Source: Solen grandis (lineage: Eukaryota; Mollusca; Bivalvia; Adapedonta; Solenidae). Taken from it: 64,000 nt of DNA. A program made the translations under genes and the position numbers. Within the stretch, counting starts at the first letter, position 1. Every line of letters starts with the position of its first letter. Below the pieces are notes generated by a model. The model saw nothing but the letters and a program-made list of their open reading frames with translations, had not been told where the DNA came from and searched no databases. The stretch covers positions 54,904,361 to 54,968,360 of the forward strand of contig CM037790.1 in the NCBI GenBank assembly GCA_021229015.1, written 5' to 3'. Positions 50,050-62,485 of the stretch are shown piece by piece.

Positions 50050-52530
50050 AAGCTCAGTATCTGGATTGACGAGTTTCTTTTTTTTTTTTTCTAGGCACTT
50101 TTGATTTTAGATTCGAGTATTTCGTATCAGTTTAGTTTTATTTGATTTAAATAGCATTCATAACAACGAAATAGGCGAGAAATAATAACAAATACAAATA
50201 AGAATATTTCATACAAATAATGAGAGAATTTTTTTTACAGCTACACCGGTTTATATATCGTCACGTGAGTAACTTGGTGGCAGTGGTTAAAGTAACGTAG
50301 TGTGACGTAACCGATGACTCTGTCTGAGTAAATTATTTAGTAAATAACTCTTCACAATATCTTTCACAAACAAAATGCTGATAGCGCTGAGAGAACAGGG
50401 TTTTTAATATGATGATTTCGCATTTCTTTTGTTTATTAAAGTTAATTGGTATATTTAAAATTTATAAACAGGATAAAATTCCCAAACGATGCCAATAAAC
50501 CCAATGTTATAAACTTTCTTTAACCTGGCTTGAACACGATCGTTATAAAAGATTAAAACGTCATTTGTCTCAAAGGATTGCTAACAATAAGCACACCTTC
50601 ACTCTTACTCTCCCCATTTCTCTTGCCTACAGTTTATAGGATTATATATGAATATATGGAAGTAAATCTAAAACAACAAAAATTTATTATTTATGTATTT
50701 TTTATATTTCACTCTATATACATATATACTTAATATAGATAAATTAATCACAATCAATACAACAAAGATACATGTATATTTATCTTTTAGTGCAAAAATA
50801 ATTATAATATAATAAATATAATATAATAATTGACTTTTACAATATTGTACATCTAAACTAAACTAAACTGTTTAATTTGGTTAAACGTCTATTTCTATGA
50901 TGAATACACATTCAATGGCGTTGTACATTGTATGCATAAAATATAAAATCCATAAGACATATACAACTCAACTTGAAATATTTACATAATAAAATATATA
51001 TATATATATTTTCAATTATGCAGATAATAATAACAGGAAAAAAATGATATAGTACACACGATTAAATATCATGTATTAAATCTCTAAAATGGCATTAACT
51101 GTTTTTTAACACATCTTAAACATGATTTAAAAAAATATACTATACTATCTAAATAATAAACCATGGTATTTATTCTAGTATAAAGTCAGTATAAATTATG
51201 AAAAGCATCGTCAATACATAATATATATTCATATATTTAAATATTTAAACACGTGAAACTAAACCCTCCACAGTTATTGTTGGAAACAGTGAACATCTGT
51301 AATATATATATCAAAAGTTTAATCTATATTTATATGTTTTTATAATGCCTGAATAGAACTTAATTTGTATTTCGATACCATTTTGCTTCAATGATTATCC
51401 AACCTTGCTCTAAATGTACTTATACCTTAACAGAACTTCATTTAAATATTTATAAGAAATATCAATTTCTAACACTTGTCGAGACACGACTTTTATCAAC
51501 AATACGTTTAAATAAATTTGTTGATTATATCGTACGTGCTTCTTAAACCGACAAATTTACAATTAAATATCTTGATTTCATATTATATTATTTTGTATAT
51601 ACATATTTATAGCTTATTTTTTATATTATCTTTATCCTTTAATATCTTCCTAAAAATATAGGAAGATTGTAGGATAAGAAATACGTGTATTCCAATGTAT
51701 AAATATATACTAAATGATTTCTGCGTAACAATCCCTCTTATACCCCTAACGAAACGAAATTTAGAGAAAAAAGAATGACAATGTTTAAAATACATAAATA
51801 TATAACGCATTAAATTCTAAGACTCATCTATAAACTATCCTAGCACGTAAGTATAGATTTGATACTTATCTTACCAGACATTCATAATAATCATCATAGT
51901 TATTCTTTAAACAAACATTCACCTTTTCTTAATTTTTTTTTAAAAAATTTGATTATACAAAATGCTTTAATGCACTTTTCACACAAGTATTCATCACTAT
52001 ACCAACTCATCATAAAATCAGCACATTAATAATAATGTCTAACCATCCTTTTAATCAGAATATAATACATACCGTCTATACAAAATACGATCATACTATA
52101 CACTCATAAACCTCTCTGTACATTGCAAGTTCAGTGATTCATTTCTTATTCGTGTTGCTTTTCTAATATATTTTGACAGATTCAATAATGTTTTTTTTTA
52201 TCAATAAACTTAAGCATACTTGGGTATTCATAATGATTTTTATATATAATCCCTACGTATATCTTTATTATTTATTACATATTATGATAAAATGATACTG
52301 ATCTTCTATATCATATTTGTTACACAATATACACTTTCTTTCAGCTCTTTCTTCTCTAGCTCTTCCGTATCTTAATTTTAAATGTATAAATTATGTGCAC
52401 TGATTCTTATCTTACTTTAACATATTCTGTGTTTTCCGTCTAAAATATTTAGGTATTTTTCATATTCAATATGTGTTTAATATTTCTGTACAAATAACTA
52501 AGCGTATTTTTCTCTTCTAACTCTCCAAAC
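50050..52530. other. Very AT-rich, nothing recognised
   Basis: Extended TATATA-rich sequence. I see no coding frame, RNA or defined repeat. Confidence 0.5.
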
Positions 52531-52532
52531 AA

Positions 52533-54350
52533 TTATTGCATAAAGCTATCAATAATCCTTTGTTTGAATAATGAAATAAAATTATTAATATCAACTCCAT
52601 GTGCATCATGAAAAGCAAACATAAAACCATAATTTTCCAGCATGGATTTAACATAATACACCGAGTCCTTGGTCCCCTTGTTGCAGCTTTCTAACGCATC
52701 GTTATGTATAGCTCTGAGAATTATATCATCTGTATTTGTCAATTTAAACAAATATTCTATTATCAGTATATACCTGTTAATGTATAATGGGTACCAACCC
52801 AATTCGCCAAATATTGCGGCGTTGAACTTACCTTAACACCTAAATTTGATTTACAAAATTTTAAATGTAGTAATTCTAACTCTTTTGATTTTGTAAAACC
52901 CAAAACTGGAGTTTATTACAGGCACTATAAAAGCGTCAAATAACTGTTATGCAATACTTAGTTTAATTTCGAACCTCTTGATATTATTTATTAACATATA
53001 CATAGCCTTTAGTGCTTTACTTTTCAAATTTTGGTTATTGAGCATAAACGAATTTGTAGAATTAAATGTTACTCCTAGGTAATTAATATTATCGACTACT
53101 TCTTATTCTTTGTTGTCATAGTACCACTTTTCGTCAGCTCGTAAATGTCCCCTTTTCCGAAAGACCATAACCTTAGTTTTATCAACATTAACATCTAATC
53201 CCCAATGACAACTACAAATATGTAAACGATCTAAGCTGTCCTGTAAATCTTGCACGGAGATACCAGTTATAACCATATCGTCTGCAAACAACAAAATAAT
53301 AATACATAATGAACATGTTGTTACGCCACAATTTACCATATTCTGCAAAAACAATTCTAGATCTTCTAGAAACAGAGCAAAAAATAACGGTGAATTCGTC
53401 TGTCCTTGAAACAATCCTATTGAAATATTAAAGAAACCAGAATAAGAATAACATTGTTTAACACAAGATTGGACATAAGAATACATAGATCTAAATATCA
53501 TAAATATTTTCCCGTCCATTCCTATTTTGAACAGTTTATACCACAACACATTCCTATAAACAGAACCAAACGCCTTCTTTAAACCTATAAAGGCACAATA
53601 AAGTCTAGATTTGTCACTGCTATATTTTGTAATTATGCTATAATATAAATATGGCATCTGTTGTACTAATGCCTTTCTGGAAACCAAATTGCACCTCTGA
53701 AATCAACCCATTTTCGTTTATCCATTTGTCAACTCTTGCATTTAATACACTCGATAATAGTTCACCAAAATTACTTAGTAGCGTTATTCCCAAAGTATAC
53801 TCATTAACTATCATTACAGCACACTTACTTGGGTTGTATTCAGGAGAATACCACTGACACGAATAAACATAACATACATCAATCATTTTCTGAAGTTTAT
53901 CCATTGATAAAGATAGCAAAAGCATGTCATCAGCTACAGTAGGTGCTGAAAAACAGTTGTCCCCTATCGAGTAACCAAATCTCAAATCAGCGAACTCTTC
54001 AATTAAATCATTTATGAAACATAAATATAAATATGGAGAACAGACCCCCACCCTGTCTGGTTCCCTGCAGTACTGGGAACAAGTCTGACTGGAGTCCATC
54101 ATACATAACACAACTGTACATGTTGCTATGCAGCTCTACACAACAGTCAACCATAGATGTTTTGATAAACCCATCTTATATAATTTATAAAATAACCCAT
54201 CATGCCAGGCTCTGACAAATGCTTACATGCAAAAAGTCTGCTCTGGTTTTCCTTACAATAATTTACACACTCTTTTACCATGTAGTTAGTCATATTACAG
54301 CCCATATTAGCATGAAAACCACCTTGTAATTCATGAATAGGTTGTACCAT
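52533..54350 (-). mobile_element. Decayed LINE reverse-transcriptase remnants, at least two elements
   Basis: Minus-strand pieces include 53103-53687 with LYCAFIGLKKAFGSV, a GLFQGQTNSPLFF region and FADDMV (the YADD box), and WGLDVNVDKTKVMVF. The frame 53638-54111 holds a second, different RT segment (GVCSPYLYLCFINDLIEEF, VADDMLLLS, NPSKCAVMIVNE) joined to ITLLSNFGELL...QFGFQKGISTTDAIF of the first element. The frame 54147-54350 adds LQGGFHANMGCNMTNYM. So at least two related LINEs are nested or recombined here. All frames are broken. Confidence 0.8.
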
Positions 54351-54598
54351 ATCGTGTTTAAATAATTAAATATATATGTATTATGTATTGACGATGTACA
54401 ATATTGTTTAAGTCAAAAGAAAATAAAGAAATAAACATACCTTTAGTTAACTAGTATAAAAATAGTGGAGTCGACTATTACTCAGTGAAAAAAAATTAGG
54501 TATGGTCAAGGAGTATGCCAATAAACTAAATTTTGGTCTAGTAAATGACGGTTTACATGAGATTACAACCTGTAACTTGTAAGAACACATATACGTCC

Positions 54599-55560
54599 AT
54601 GGCTTGCGGTAGGTCGGTGGTTCTACCCGGGTACCTCTGTGTACTCGGGGTTTTCCTCCACCTGTAAACCATGCTTACTTTTCGTCTGATGTCTAGGATG
54701 GCTACTCGGGTCACTGTGTCACAGACACATACATGATGTGGTGTGTATAGTCTGCACGGCGTGTAGATAAGTTCTATTTTTAGAGATAAGTCTATTTTTA
54801 GACTGGCTTGGGTAGAACATGCCCTCGCCCTCTCTCGCTATGTTGCTCTAAGAGTTACTTGTTTACTTAATTTAAACTTGAATATTTTGTAAATGAAGAA
54901 CTACAAATAATTATTTATATTTAGACTACATGTATAAGTTTTGTGTAGATAATCTATTTACACGTACATAACAAAATAATTCACTACTTATCTGAAACGC
55001 GCCCACTACAATATCAACACACATCCAACCATCCACTCATTCATATATACATACATTCACCTGTTTTATATATTTACACTGAGCTTATATTGTTAACATA
55101 CACTTTTAAATATTTGTACATGAATCGTTAGCATAAATTGTTTATACATATTTGGTAATGCCCCCCCCCCCCCACTTTACTTTAATGACTCTCTCTCTCT
55201 CTCTGTTACAATCTGAAATTGAGTATAAAATGTAAAAAATGCAACGCATACATGTAAGTGCTATTAGCTATAACATTATCAGAATAACAATTGTAAATAT
55301 CGTTCTGCTAGAAATATATGTAGATCTGCTTTCTTTCTCCCAACTGTTTCCGAAAATACTTATTTATTACTACTCACTCAAAACCTTGAACCGGTAAAAT
55401 TAGTTTGAACTATGTATTTATTGTCATTTCTCCATGCTGTATACCTTGTATACCTGGATGTAATAAAGATATGTTCTGTTCTGTTCTAAATTAGCTGGAC
55501 GTCGCTATATGATTGAAATACTATCGCAGCGACGGTAAACCCCAATACAACAACAACAAT
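54599..55560 (+). mobile_element. SINE family 1 copy split by a LINE-like insertion
   Basis: The SINE-1 body (CTTGCGGTAGGTCGGTGGTT ... CCACCTGTAA) stops at about 54664 and resumes at about 55490 (TTAGCTGGACGTCGCTAT ... CCCCAATACAACAACAACAA). The insertion ends GTAATAAAGATATGTTCTGT followed by a TGTTC repeat, a typical non-LTR 3' tail. The intervening sequence has a poly-C run (about 55159-55172) and a (CT)n run. The SINE head is missing. Confidence 0.75.
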
Positions 55561-55562
55561 AT

Positions 55563-56200
55563 ACTTCTATTGTTTTGCCAAAGGCGTTGTATGGCAGGAG
55601 TGCTTATATATCTGCTAATGATAGAATCTGTTTAAAAAGGGCCCTTAGATTATGTATTAAGTGTATGCAAATAATGAAGGTGAGAATTAAAAAGGATATT
55701 GTCTTAAGTATGTTGAGTTGTCTTCCAATAGAAGCTGAACTAGATCAAAGAAAACTTAATTTACTGGGGCAGTTATGTAACATATGCAGTTATTTTGCTG
55801 TGAAGAAAATGTTTTTATTAAGACTCTGCTCGCAATAATTACATAATAAGTTAATGGGATATATTCCCGATATCTTTAACATTTTGAATAAATACAGATT
55901 GAAACATTATCTAGATGCAAACATCATGACTGGTAATTTTCCAAATAAAAACATGTGGAGGAAAATAGCAAAAGATATGATATACAATAAAGTTTAGTCA
56001 GATGGGTATAATCGTATCATGTCCGCTGAGTTCAGAAGATTTCGATTTTTTCATTATCAATATCAAATGTGTGAGTTATGGATGTATGCATACAAAATCC
56101 ACAGTTTTTAATGAACAGTAAAACAGTTGGTAAACTGATTGCTTACTTAGCTAGATTTGACACCATTTGCATGAAATGTAATGGTCAGTACAGTGAGATC
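55563..56200 (+). mobile_element. LINE C-terminal coding remnant
   Basis: The plus-strand frame 55575-55838 reads LPKALYGRSAY... LRLCIKCMQIMKV... MLSCLPIEAELDQRKLNLLGQL, matching the conserved segment after the RT domain of many invertebrate LINEs (PKALYGCELW, LPIEAEIDKRKL). Later frames are broken. It directly follows the SINE-1 tail. Confidence 0.75.
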
Positions 56201-56217
56201 TGCTTAACCCTTTCCCT

Positions 56218-56441
56218 CATATAGACTCATTTTGACGCACTCAATAGGTACCACATAAAGCCTGATTTGCAGAAGACCACAGTTAAACCTTACCAAATTT
56301 AATTGTAAAATCCTCATTACCAGACCACTGAGGAGCAGCGAACAGCATAAAACCTGATCAGCCTGCGAGTTACTCGCAGGCTGATCTGGTTTTATGTTGT
56401 TCGCATAGGTCTTTTCATGGTTTCCTCTATGAGGGAAAGGG
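56218..56441. mobile_element. piggyBac-like MITE (TTAA-flanked)
   Basis: Flanked by TTAA at 56214-56217 and 56442-56445. TIRs are CCCTTTCCCTCATA / TATGAGGGAAAGGG. A long internal inverted repeat (GCATAAAACCTGATCAGCCT... and its complement) makes a hairpin near 56330-56410. TTAA targets and CCC termini are piggyBac traits. No transposase. Confidence 0.8.
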
Positions 56442-56524
56442 TTAACAGCTAGACCGTATCATTCGTGAATGTGTGTATGCAAAGGTTTTGTGTCAACCTA
56501 TAACTGATTTAGTTTTACATTTGC

Positions 56525-59500
56525 AAAAAATATTATTATTTATTATTATTACACCACATTTACATAGCATTTTTTTCATATATGTTATACGTTCAAAAGT
56601 GCTTTACAATCTGTTTAAACACAAAAAAAGAAAATAGGAGATGTAAAATACATGCAATGAAACCATCCACTGAAACTAAATACACCTAAAATAAGGTAAG
56701 AATATCATGCGTAGAGTGTTTTAAAATATAAGTAACAACAGTGTCATAATATCAAAAATAATAAAAAACCAAAATTTAAAAAAAGGAAAAAAAAAACGTG
56801 TAGAGAACCAACATTAAAATGTTTAAAATCCACAGTTATTAAAAGTACAGTAATCGAGTAATTTTCCATTTTAATGATCGCTATAGTATCGAACAAAGAA
56901 GTATGTTTTTAAGAGTTTCTTAAATGAGACGAAACTGCTGGACTGGCGTATTAATACTGGCAACGAGTTCCAGAGTTTTGGAGCACTAAGAGTAAAGCAT
57001 CTGTCCCCATATTTTGCTGTTTTGGTTCTAGGTTGGACTAGTGTCACTGAAACGTCCAGGGATCTAAGTACACGGCTGGGTCTGTAAATTTCTAACATTA
57101 ATTGAATATACTCCGGTGATTGACCATGTAGTGCCTTGAACGTAAGAGTTAATATCTTAAACTGTATTCTGGCTTCTACAGGCAACCAATGCGTGGGGTT
57201 TTTGTAATAATCCTAGCCGCTGTGTTTTGGACAGTCTGTAGCTTTTGGAGAGTGTTTTTGGTAATCCATATAACAGAGAATTACAGTAGTCCAATCGAGA
57301 TGTAACAAGACTGTTAACAAGCGATTTTGTTGCGTCAGTGGTAAGATATTGTCTGATGTGGCTAATTCGGCGAAGTTGAGCATAACAAGATCGACACACT
57401 GAGTTTACGTGATCTTCTAAGTCTAATCTAGAGTCTAAAAAAGCTCCCAGATTTCTAACAACAGTAGCCGGTTGTATTTTAGATGCTCCAATGGTTATTG
57501 AAATATCACCAACAAGCTTTTCATTGTGTTTAGAAGAGAAAAGAATTACTTCAGTCTTATTGGTGTTGAGTTTAAGCATGTTTTGATGCATCCATGAAAC
57601 TATGTCTGCCAGGCAGGCCTCGACACGCTGAACAGCTTCTGCAACTTTAACTTGATCAGTAGGTTTGAAAGCTATGTAAAGTTGAGAATCGTCTGCGTAA
57701 AAATGATGAAGTAGACCGTGGTTTCTGCAGATGGCTCCAACTGGTTTTGTATACATAATGTAATTTTTCGGACCTAAAACTGAGCCCTGCGGAACACTGT
57801 AATTCATCAAAACTGCTTCTGACAACTGGCCGTCAATACAAACTGTTTGGTACCGGTCACCTAAGTAAGACGTCATCCACTGAAGTGGTTTTCCCTCAAT
57901 TCCAAAGTCATGTTTCAAACGATTCAAGAGTAAACTATGGTCGATGGTATCAAACGCAGCTGAGAGGTCAAGTAGGACAAGCATGGCGACTTTATTTTGA
58001 TCTAAGGATTGCATGATGTCATTTTGAACTTTAATTAATGCTGTTTCTGTGGAATGGAACTTCCTATAGGCAGATTGATGTTGTTCATGTAGATTGTTCA
58101 GTGATAAATGACGCTCTAGTTGTGAGTCTACTGCTTTTTCTAAAACTTTTAAAACAAATGGTAAATTTGAAACTGGTCTATAGTTTTTTAGTTCATTTTG
58201 GTCGAGGCCGGGTTTTTTGAGTAGTGGTTGTATTCGTGATCATTTAAACAATTTTGGAACATACGCTGATTCTAATGATGTGTTAATGATTTTACTCAAT
58301 ATCGGTGAAAGTTCATCGATGCAAGATTTCAACAGCCATGTGGGTATTGGATCAAGTTCACGTGATTTGTTTGGTGATTTCACGATTATTTGCTTGATAT
58401 CCTGTTCAGACAATGAAGAGAAAGCAGTCAGATTAGAAATTAAAAATGGCCGAGATGGTTCTACAGCTTCGGGAACGCTCGTTGTTGAGATGTTTGCCCT
58501 TATATCATTTCTAATGCCCTTGATTTTGTCACTGAAAAAATCACTAAAGTCCTGCGCTAATTCCTTCGATGATGTCGTAGAAGGTGAAACTGCTTCAGTT
58601 GTCGAGCCAAGAAGATGATTTGTTATTTTGAAAAGACATTTCTGATCTCGTCCTGAAGATTTTATTTTGTCCGTATAATAAGCAATTCTGGCTTGTTTTA
58701 GCAATTTATTTACCAGAGCACATTGTTCACGGTATATCTGATGATCTATTATAAGTTTTGACTGTCGCCATTTACGCTCTAGCTTTCGGCGATGGTGTGT
58801 GGCATCGTGAAGTTCGTCTGTGTACCAGTCACGTCCGGGCCTCAAAATTATAGTCTTAGTACGTAATGGAGCATGTTTTTCTAGGAGAGAAGATAATTCA
58901 ATTATGTATGTATTTACTAACTCATCAGCATCTGAAGACCATGACTGAGAATTTTGTAGACCAGATGATACAATGTCCTCCTTAAAAGATTGTATATTAA
59001 TAGTACTAACTTTCCTAAAAGAAACGGTTTTTCTTATAGGTGCTGGCTTAAATATCTTTGCTGTAAATGTCACAGCGTAATGATCACGAGAAACCTTCCC
59101 TTTTGAGTCTGATAGTCCGGGATCGGAAACATCAATTTGAGAAACGATGTCTTCTGAATCCCTGGTGATTACTACATCAAGCGTATGTCCTACATGTGTA
59201 GGTTGGTTTACGTGCTGCCTCATACCACAAGACTTGAGGGTACTACTAAACTGCAAGGTGTCACGATTATTTCGGACGTCTAAGTGAAAATTTAAGTCGC
59301 CAACTATAATGACACTTTTATCATCAGTAGCGTATCTTGAGAGGAACGTTGGCCATTCTTGTTCTAAAAACTCATTTGTCTTAAAACCATTTACTTTTGA
59401 TGGAGGCGGTCTGTATATGACTGCAAAACGTACTGAGTAATTATTTAACTTTAGTTTGCAATCTAGATATTCAAAAGTAGAAAACTCATGATCAGCACTT

Positions 59501-60087
59501 GAAGAAATCAAAGGGATATCAATAGGTGATTTGAATATAAGAGCAACTCCACCTCCACGTCTACCATCACGTGGCACATGTTTGATGCAATAACCAGTGG
59601 GAACCAATTCAGCAATACAGGATTTGTCAATTTTGCTTCCGATCCATGTTTCAGTGACAGCAACAATGTCAAAATCATTTGATAGTATGAAATCACAAAG
59701 TGAAATAGTCTTGTTCTTGACTGATCTTGGATTTATACAACAGACTGAAAGAAAATTCTGTGATTTGGTTAATTTAGGCAATTCATATTTTATACTAATT
59801 AAATTCCTAGATACTGTCTTAGGCTTCTTGTGGAAAGAAGTAACTGACTTGTTTGAAATATTTGTGGTGGGAATCAACTGAGGCAATGTTCGTATGTTTT
59901 CAAGATTAACTCTATTGTTAGTGTCCCAAACACGCCATACTCGTGAACGTCCAGCACGAGATCCCCTGTACTGTGACTGTATACCTAGATGTTTTAACCT
60001 GTTTAACAGCCCCAGGCTAGGTTTCGCTGTGTAAGACACGCCGACATTATGTAGTGTACCACTGTCGTACTGTATGATACTTGACAA
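56525..60087 (-). mobile_element. Near-intact L2/CR1-like LINE
   Basis: On the minus strand an endonuclease-reverse transcriptase reading region is followed by a 3' UTR that ends AAGTGCATTT-like / ATGCTATGTAAATGTGGTGT and an (ATT)n-type tail (about 56530-56560). These are features of the L2/CR1 group. A separate ORF1 is not seen upstream. Only one stop and one frameshift break the ORF, so the insertion is comparatively young. Confidence 0.85.
56871..60087 (-). pseudogene. LINE endonuclease/reverse transcriptase ORF, one stop and one frameshift
   Basis: From ATG 60087: an N-terminal region, then the APE-type endonuclease (CCINPRSVKNK, VAVTETWIG, RRGGGVALIF, VIYRPPPS, VGDLNFHLD, THVGHTLDVVI, SRDHYAV), then DPIPTWLLKSC. 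A TGA at 58240-58242 interrupts, and the same frame continues through the RT (YRPVSNL, HQSAYRKFHSTETAL, LLDLSAAFDTIDH, VPQGSVLGP, HFYADDSQLY). Near 57160-57200 the frame shifts, and the C-terminal part (LPVEARIQFKILTLTFKALH ... KLWNSLP) runs to 56871. Catalytic motifs of both enzymes are preserved. Confidence 0.9.
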
Positions 60088-61157
60088 ATGTTCACTCGTT
60101 TAAATGTTTATCGAACAAGGTAAAACACACTGGGGTAAAATGTCGGCATTACTAAATTTAAATGGTAAAACACACTGGGATAAAATGTCGGCATTTCCTA
60201 TTGATTTATTAATGAGTTTAAAAGCAAAATTTCCAGAAAACCACAATAAAATTCCAAATGAAAAAGTCGTATATACATTCACTATGCTTTTATACATAAT
60301 CTTGATAATTTACAATTTTGTGCATACCATATATTTACTATAATAACGCAAGTTTTTGAGAGCTCACAAAAAAAAAAAAATGCAGCCAACACCTGGCGCA
60401 GTCCTGTATATAAAATAGATGGAAACAAAGGCAGAGGTATATGCAAAATCATGAAAATAATTTCTTATTTCTATGTAATTAACGTTATAAACGTTTTGAA
60501 ACTTTCAACAATTCATTTGCTTTATATATTGGCTTATTTCTTTTAGATTTAGAAATGAAACCGTCAAACCTTTAGAAACCATACAGGCCCGGATCCAGAA
60601 ATTTTCTGCTGGGGGGGCCAAAATCCGAATGTGATTGGAGTGGTAGGGGGTTCGGGGGCATGCTCCCCCGGAAAAAATATTTTTTTAGTGTCATGGAGAT
60701 GCAATCTGAAGGGTATCTGGGGATAATAGTGAAGGCTTTTGTTGTTGTTGTTGTTTTTGTTTTTAAATCCGATATATTTGAAACTTGAAGGCCTAGGTCC
60801 CACTGGGAAAAAAATAATCGGTGATGTGGAAATAAACATTTTTTTTTCTACCGATGGCTTCCGATGTTTGAGCCAAAAAAGACTGAGCAGTCCGTTGAAA
60901 AATGACAATTATTAGGCTTCGGGATTGATCCGTTGAACATTCACAGTTGTTTCGGCTATGACACAATAGCCTTGAGTCCCGATGTTCGGAAAAGCACCGG
61001 GGGACCTCCTCCGATGATCGGCGAAGGTGCCCCGGAGCTTCACTGAGTTTGTAACATCATCGGGGGGAATATCCCCGTAGATTAGGGGATCTTGCGAACC
61101 ATCCTACGTGTCACGGGGAAGATTATTGAGAGTATGAAAATTTGATGGTGGAATTTA
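60088..61157. other. Intergenic; short duplicated phrase and a G-rich repeat piece
   Basis: At 60117-60195 a ~50-bp phrase (GGTAAAACACACTGGG[GA]TAAAATGTCGGCATT) occurs twice. At 60586-60675, GGCCCGGATCCAGAAATTTT followed by GGGGGGGCC and CATGCTCCCCCGGAAAA resembles the end of a common invertebrate DNA repeat, possibly a hAT terminus. No gene called. Confidence 0.5.
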
Positions 61158-62485
61158 TGGCCCAGTCACATAGCCCGGCCGATGAGGTTCCGATGAGCCA
61201 GCGATGCGATTTTCACCGAACTCGGCCGAACACCGGCCGGACACCGGCCGGACATCCGTGGCGTTTGTTGCTTAAAACCGCATCGGTGGCAGCTCGGTGA
61301 AATTTTAACTTCGGAGCTAAATTTCACCGGGCTCTCACCGAGCTCCCTCATCGCAGCCCCATCGTAACCACATCGGAAAACACGTCGGCCGGTGCACGGC
61401 CGAGTATCGGCCGGTGTCCCGTGCATCTGAGACAACCAGAGGACGAGTTTTTTTAACGGACACCGGCCGAGCTCCGACCGAGCTCCGGCCGATGTGGGAC
61501 AGAGCCTTGGAAAGTATAGTACCGGTGGCTGACCGATGTAAGGGACACCGGCCGATGCTCGGCCGGAACTCGACCGGAACTCGGCCGTAACCCGGCCGGA
61601 TATCTCTGCTAGTATATATACTGTTCGCTCCTGTCTGTGTACAGCATTAAGCAAGTTGTATCCACACGATTCACTCTTGACAGACTTTATAAACAGGATG
61701 CCAAAATTAGTCAAGGAAAGTGATGGAGATGAGAAGAATTGCGACAAGAAGAAGCAGCAGCCAGCTAGCAGCAAGGGAAAGGGCCAGAAGAAGCAAAAGA
61801 CGCTAGCAGTGAAGACCAGAAAATCTCCCCGAAAGAGGATACAAGAGGAAGAAGGCGGTGCCAGTGGTACGGAGGGGGAGCAATCAGAGATATCCGATGC
61901 TGAGTCCATGGCGTCCCGGGCGTCAAAGTCGTCGCAGTCCAAGCCCACGTCCTCGTCCAAGTCCAAGTCCAAGTCCTCGTCGGCGGCTTCTAGTATTGTC
62001 GCCAGGACCAGGTTGTACTGGAACCTTGCTTGAGCCAGTTCGTGTTCGAGCAGTGCCATTCGAAGTCTCCTCGGTGCAGCCATAGTGATGAACTGACAAT
62101 GTCAGGTAGGAAGAACGGAATAGCTCGGCACCCAAGTCCGTGTTACATCGGACGAGCATCGGCCGGTCATTGTTCAAAGCCCGTTAACAACCCGGCCGGC
62201 GATCGCACGTTGTCCTGTTACCTGCTCGGGTACCGGCCGTATTCCTTCCGATGTCCGGCCGACCTCCGGCCGGTAGTTGCTGCCACATCGGCAGAAAAAA
62301 ACTCCCATTTTGAGACAGACTCCGTACGGTCACCGGCCGGTGTTCGGTCGGTCGCCTGAAGATGTCCGGACGGAGTCCGTTCACGTCACCGAGCTCTGCT
62401 TCCGATGAGGAGAGCTCGGTGGCACCAAAAAAATCCACCGAGCTCTACCGATGCCGAACATCGGCCGGGCTATGTGACTGGGCCA
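61158..62485 (+). mobile_element. TA-flanked DNA element with long CGGCCG-rich inverted ends, 1,328 bp
   Basis: Terminal TGGCCCAGTCACATAGCCCG (61158-61177) is exactly inverted at the right end, and TA lies on both outer sides (61156-61157, 62486-62487). About 450 bp on the left and 330 bp on the right are filled with recurring CGGCCGG, GCCGATG and CCGAGCTC words in both orientations, much more GC-rich than its surroundings. One small gene lies in the middle. A TA target suggests Tc1/mariner-like or related chemistry, but no transposase is present. I do not recognise the family. Confidence 0.75.
61698..62033 (+). CDS. Small charged Ser/Lys-rich protein inside the CGGCCG element
   Basis: 111 residues from ATG 61698, which has A at -3 and lies about 80 nt after TATATATA (61613-61620). 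Lys/Gln/Gly-rich N-terminus with RKSPRKRIQ, then an acidic EEEGG / SEISDAES part and an SKSKSK run. It looks intrinsically disordered and nuclear. The opposite strand is also open (62083 down), beginning MAAPRRLRMALLEHELAQAR, a plausible helix; low-complexity sequence often opens both strands. TATA and start context favour plus, but the strand is uncertain. No domain known. Confidence 0.45.
   Translation: MPKLVKESDGDEKNCDKKKQQPASSKGKGQKKQKTLAVKTRKSPRKRIQEEEGGASGTEGEQSEISDAESMASRASKSSQSKPTSSSKSKSKSSSAASSIVARTRLYWNLA

Noticed and set aside
61166..62083. 305-residue minus-strand ORF as the main gene of the CGGCCG element
   Set aside because: Most of it crosses the GC-rich inverted end, where stops are rare, and no TATA precedes it. 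The plus-strand ORF has better context, though the first ~70 residues remain a possible alternative.
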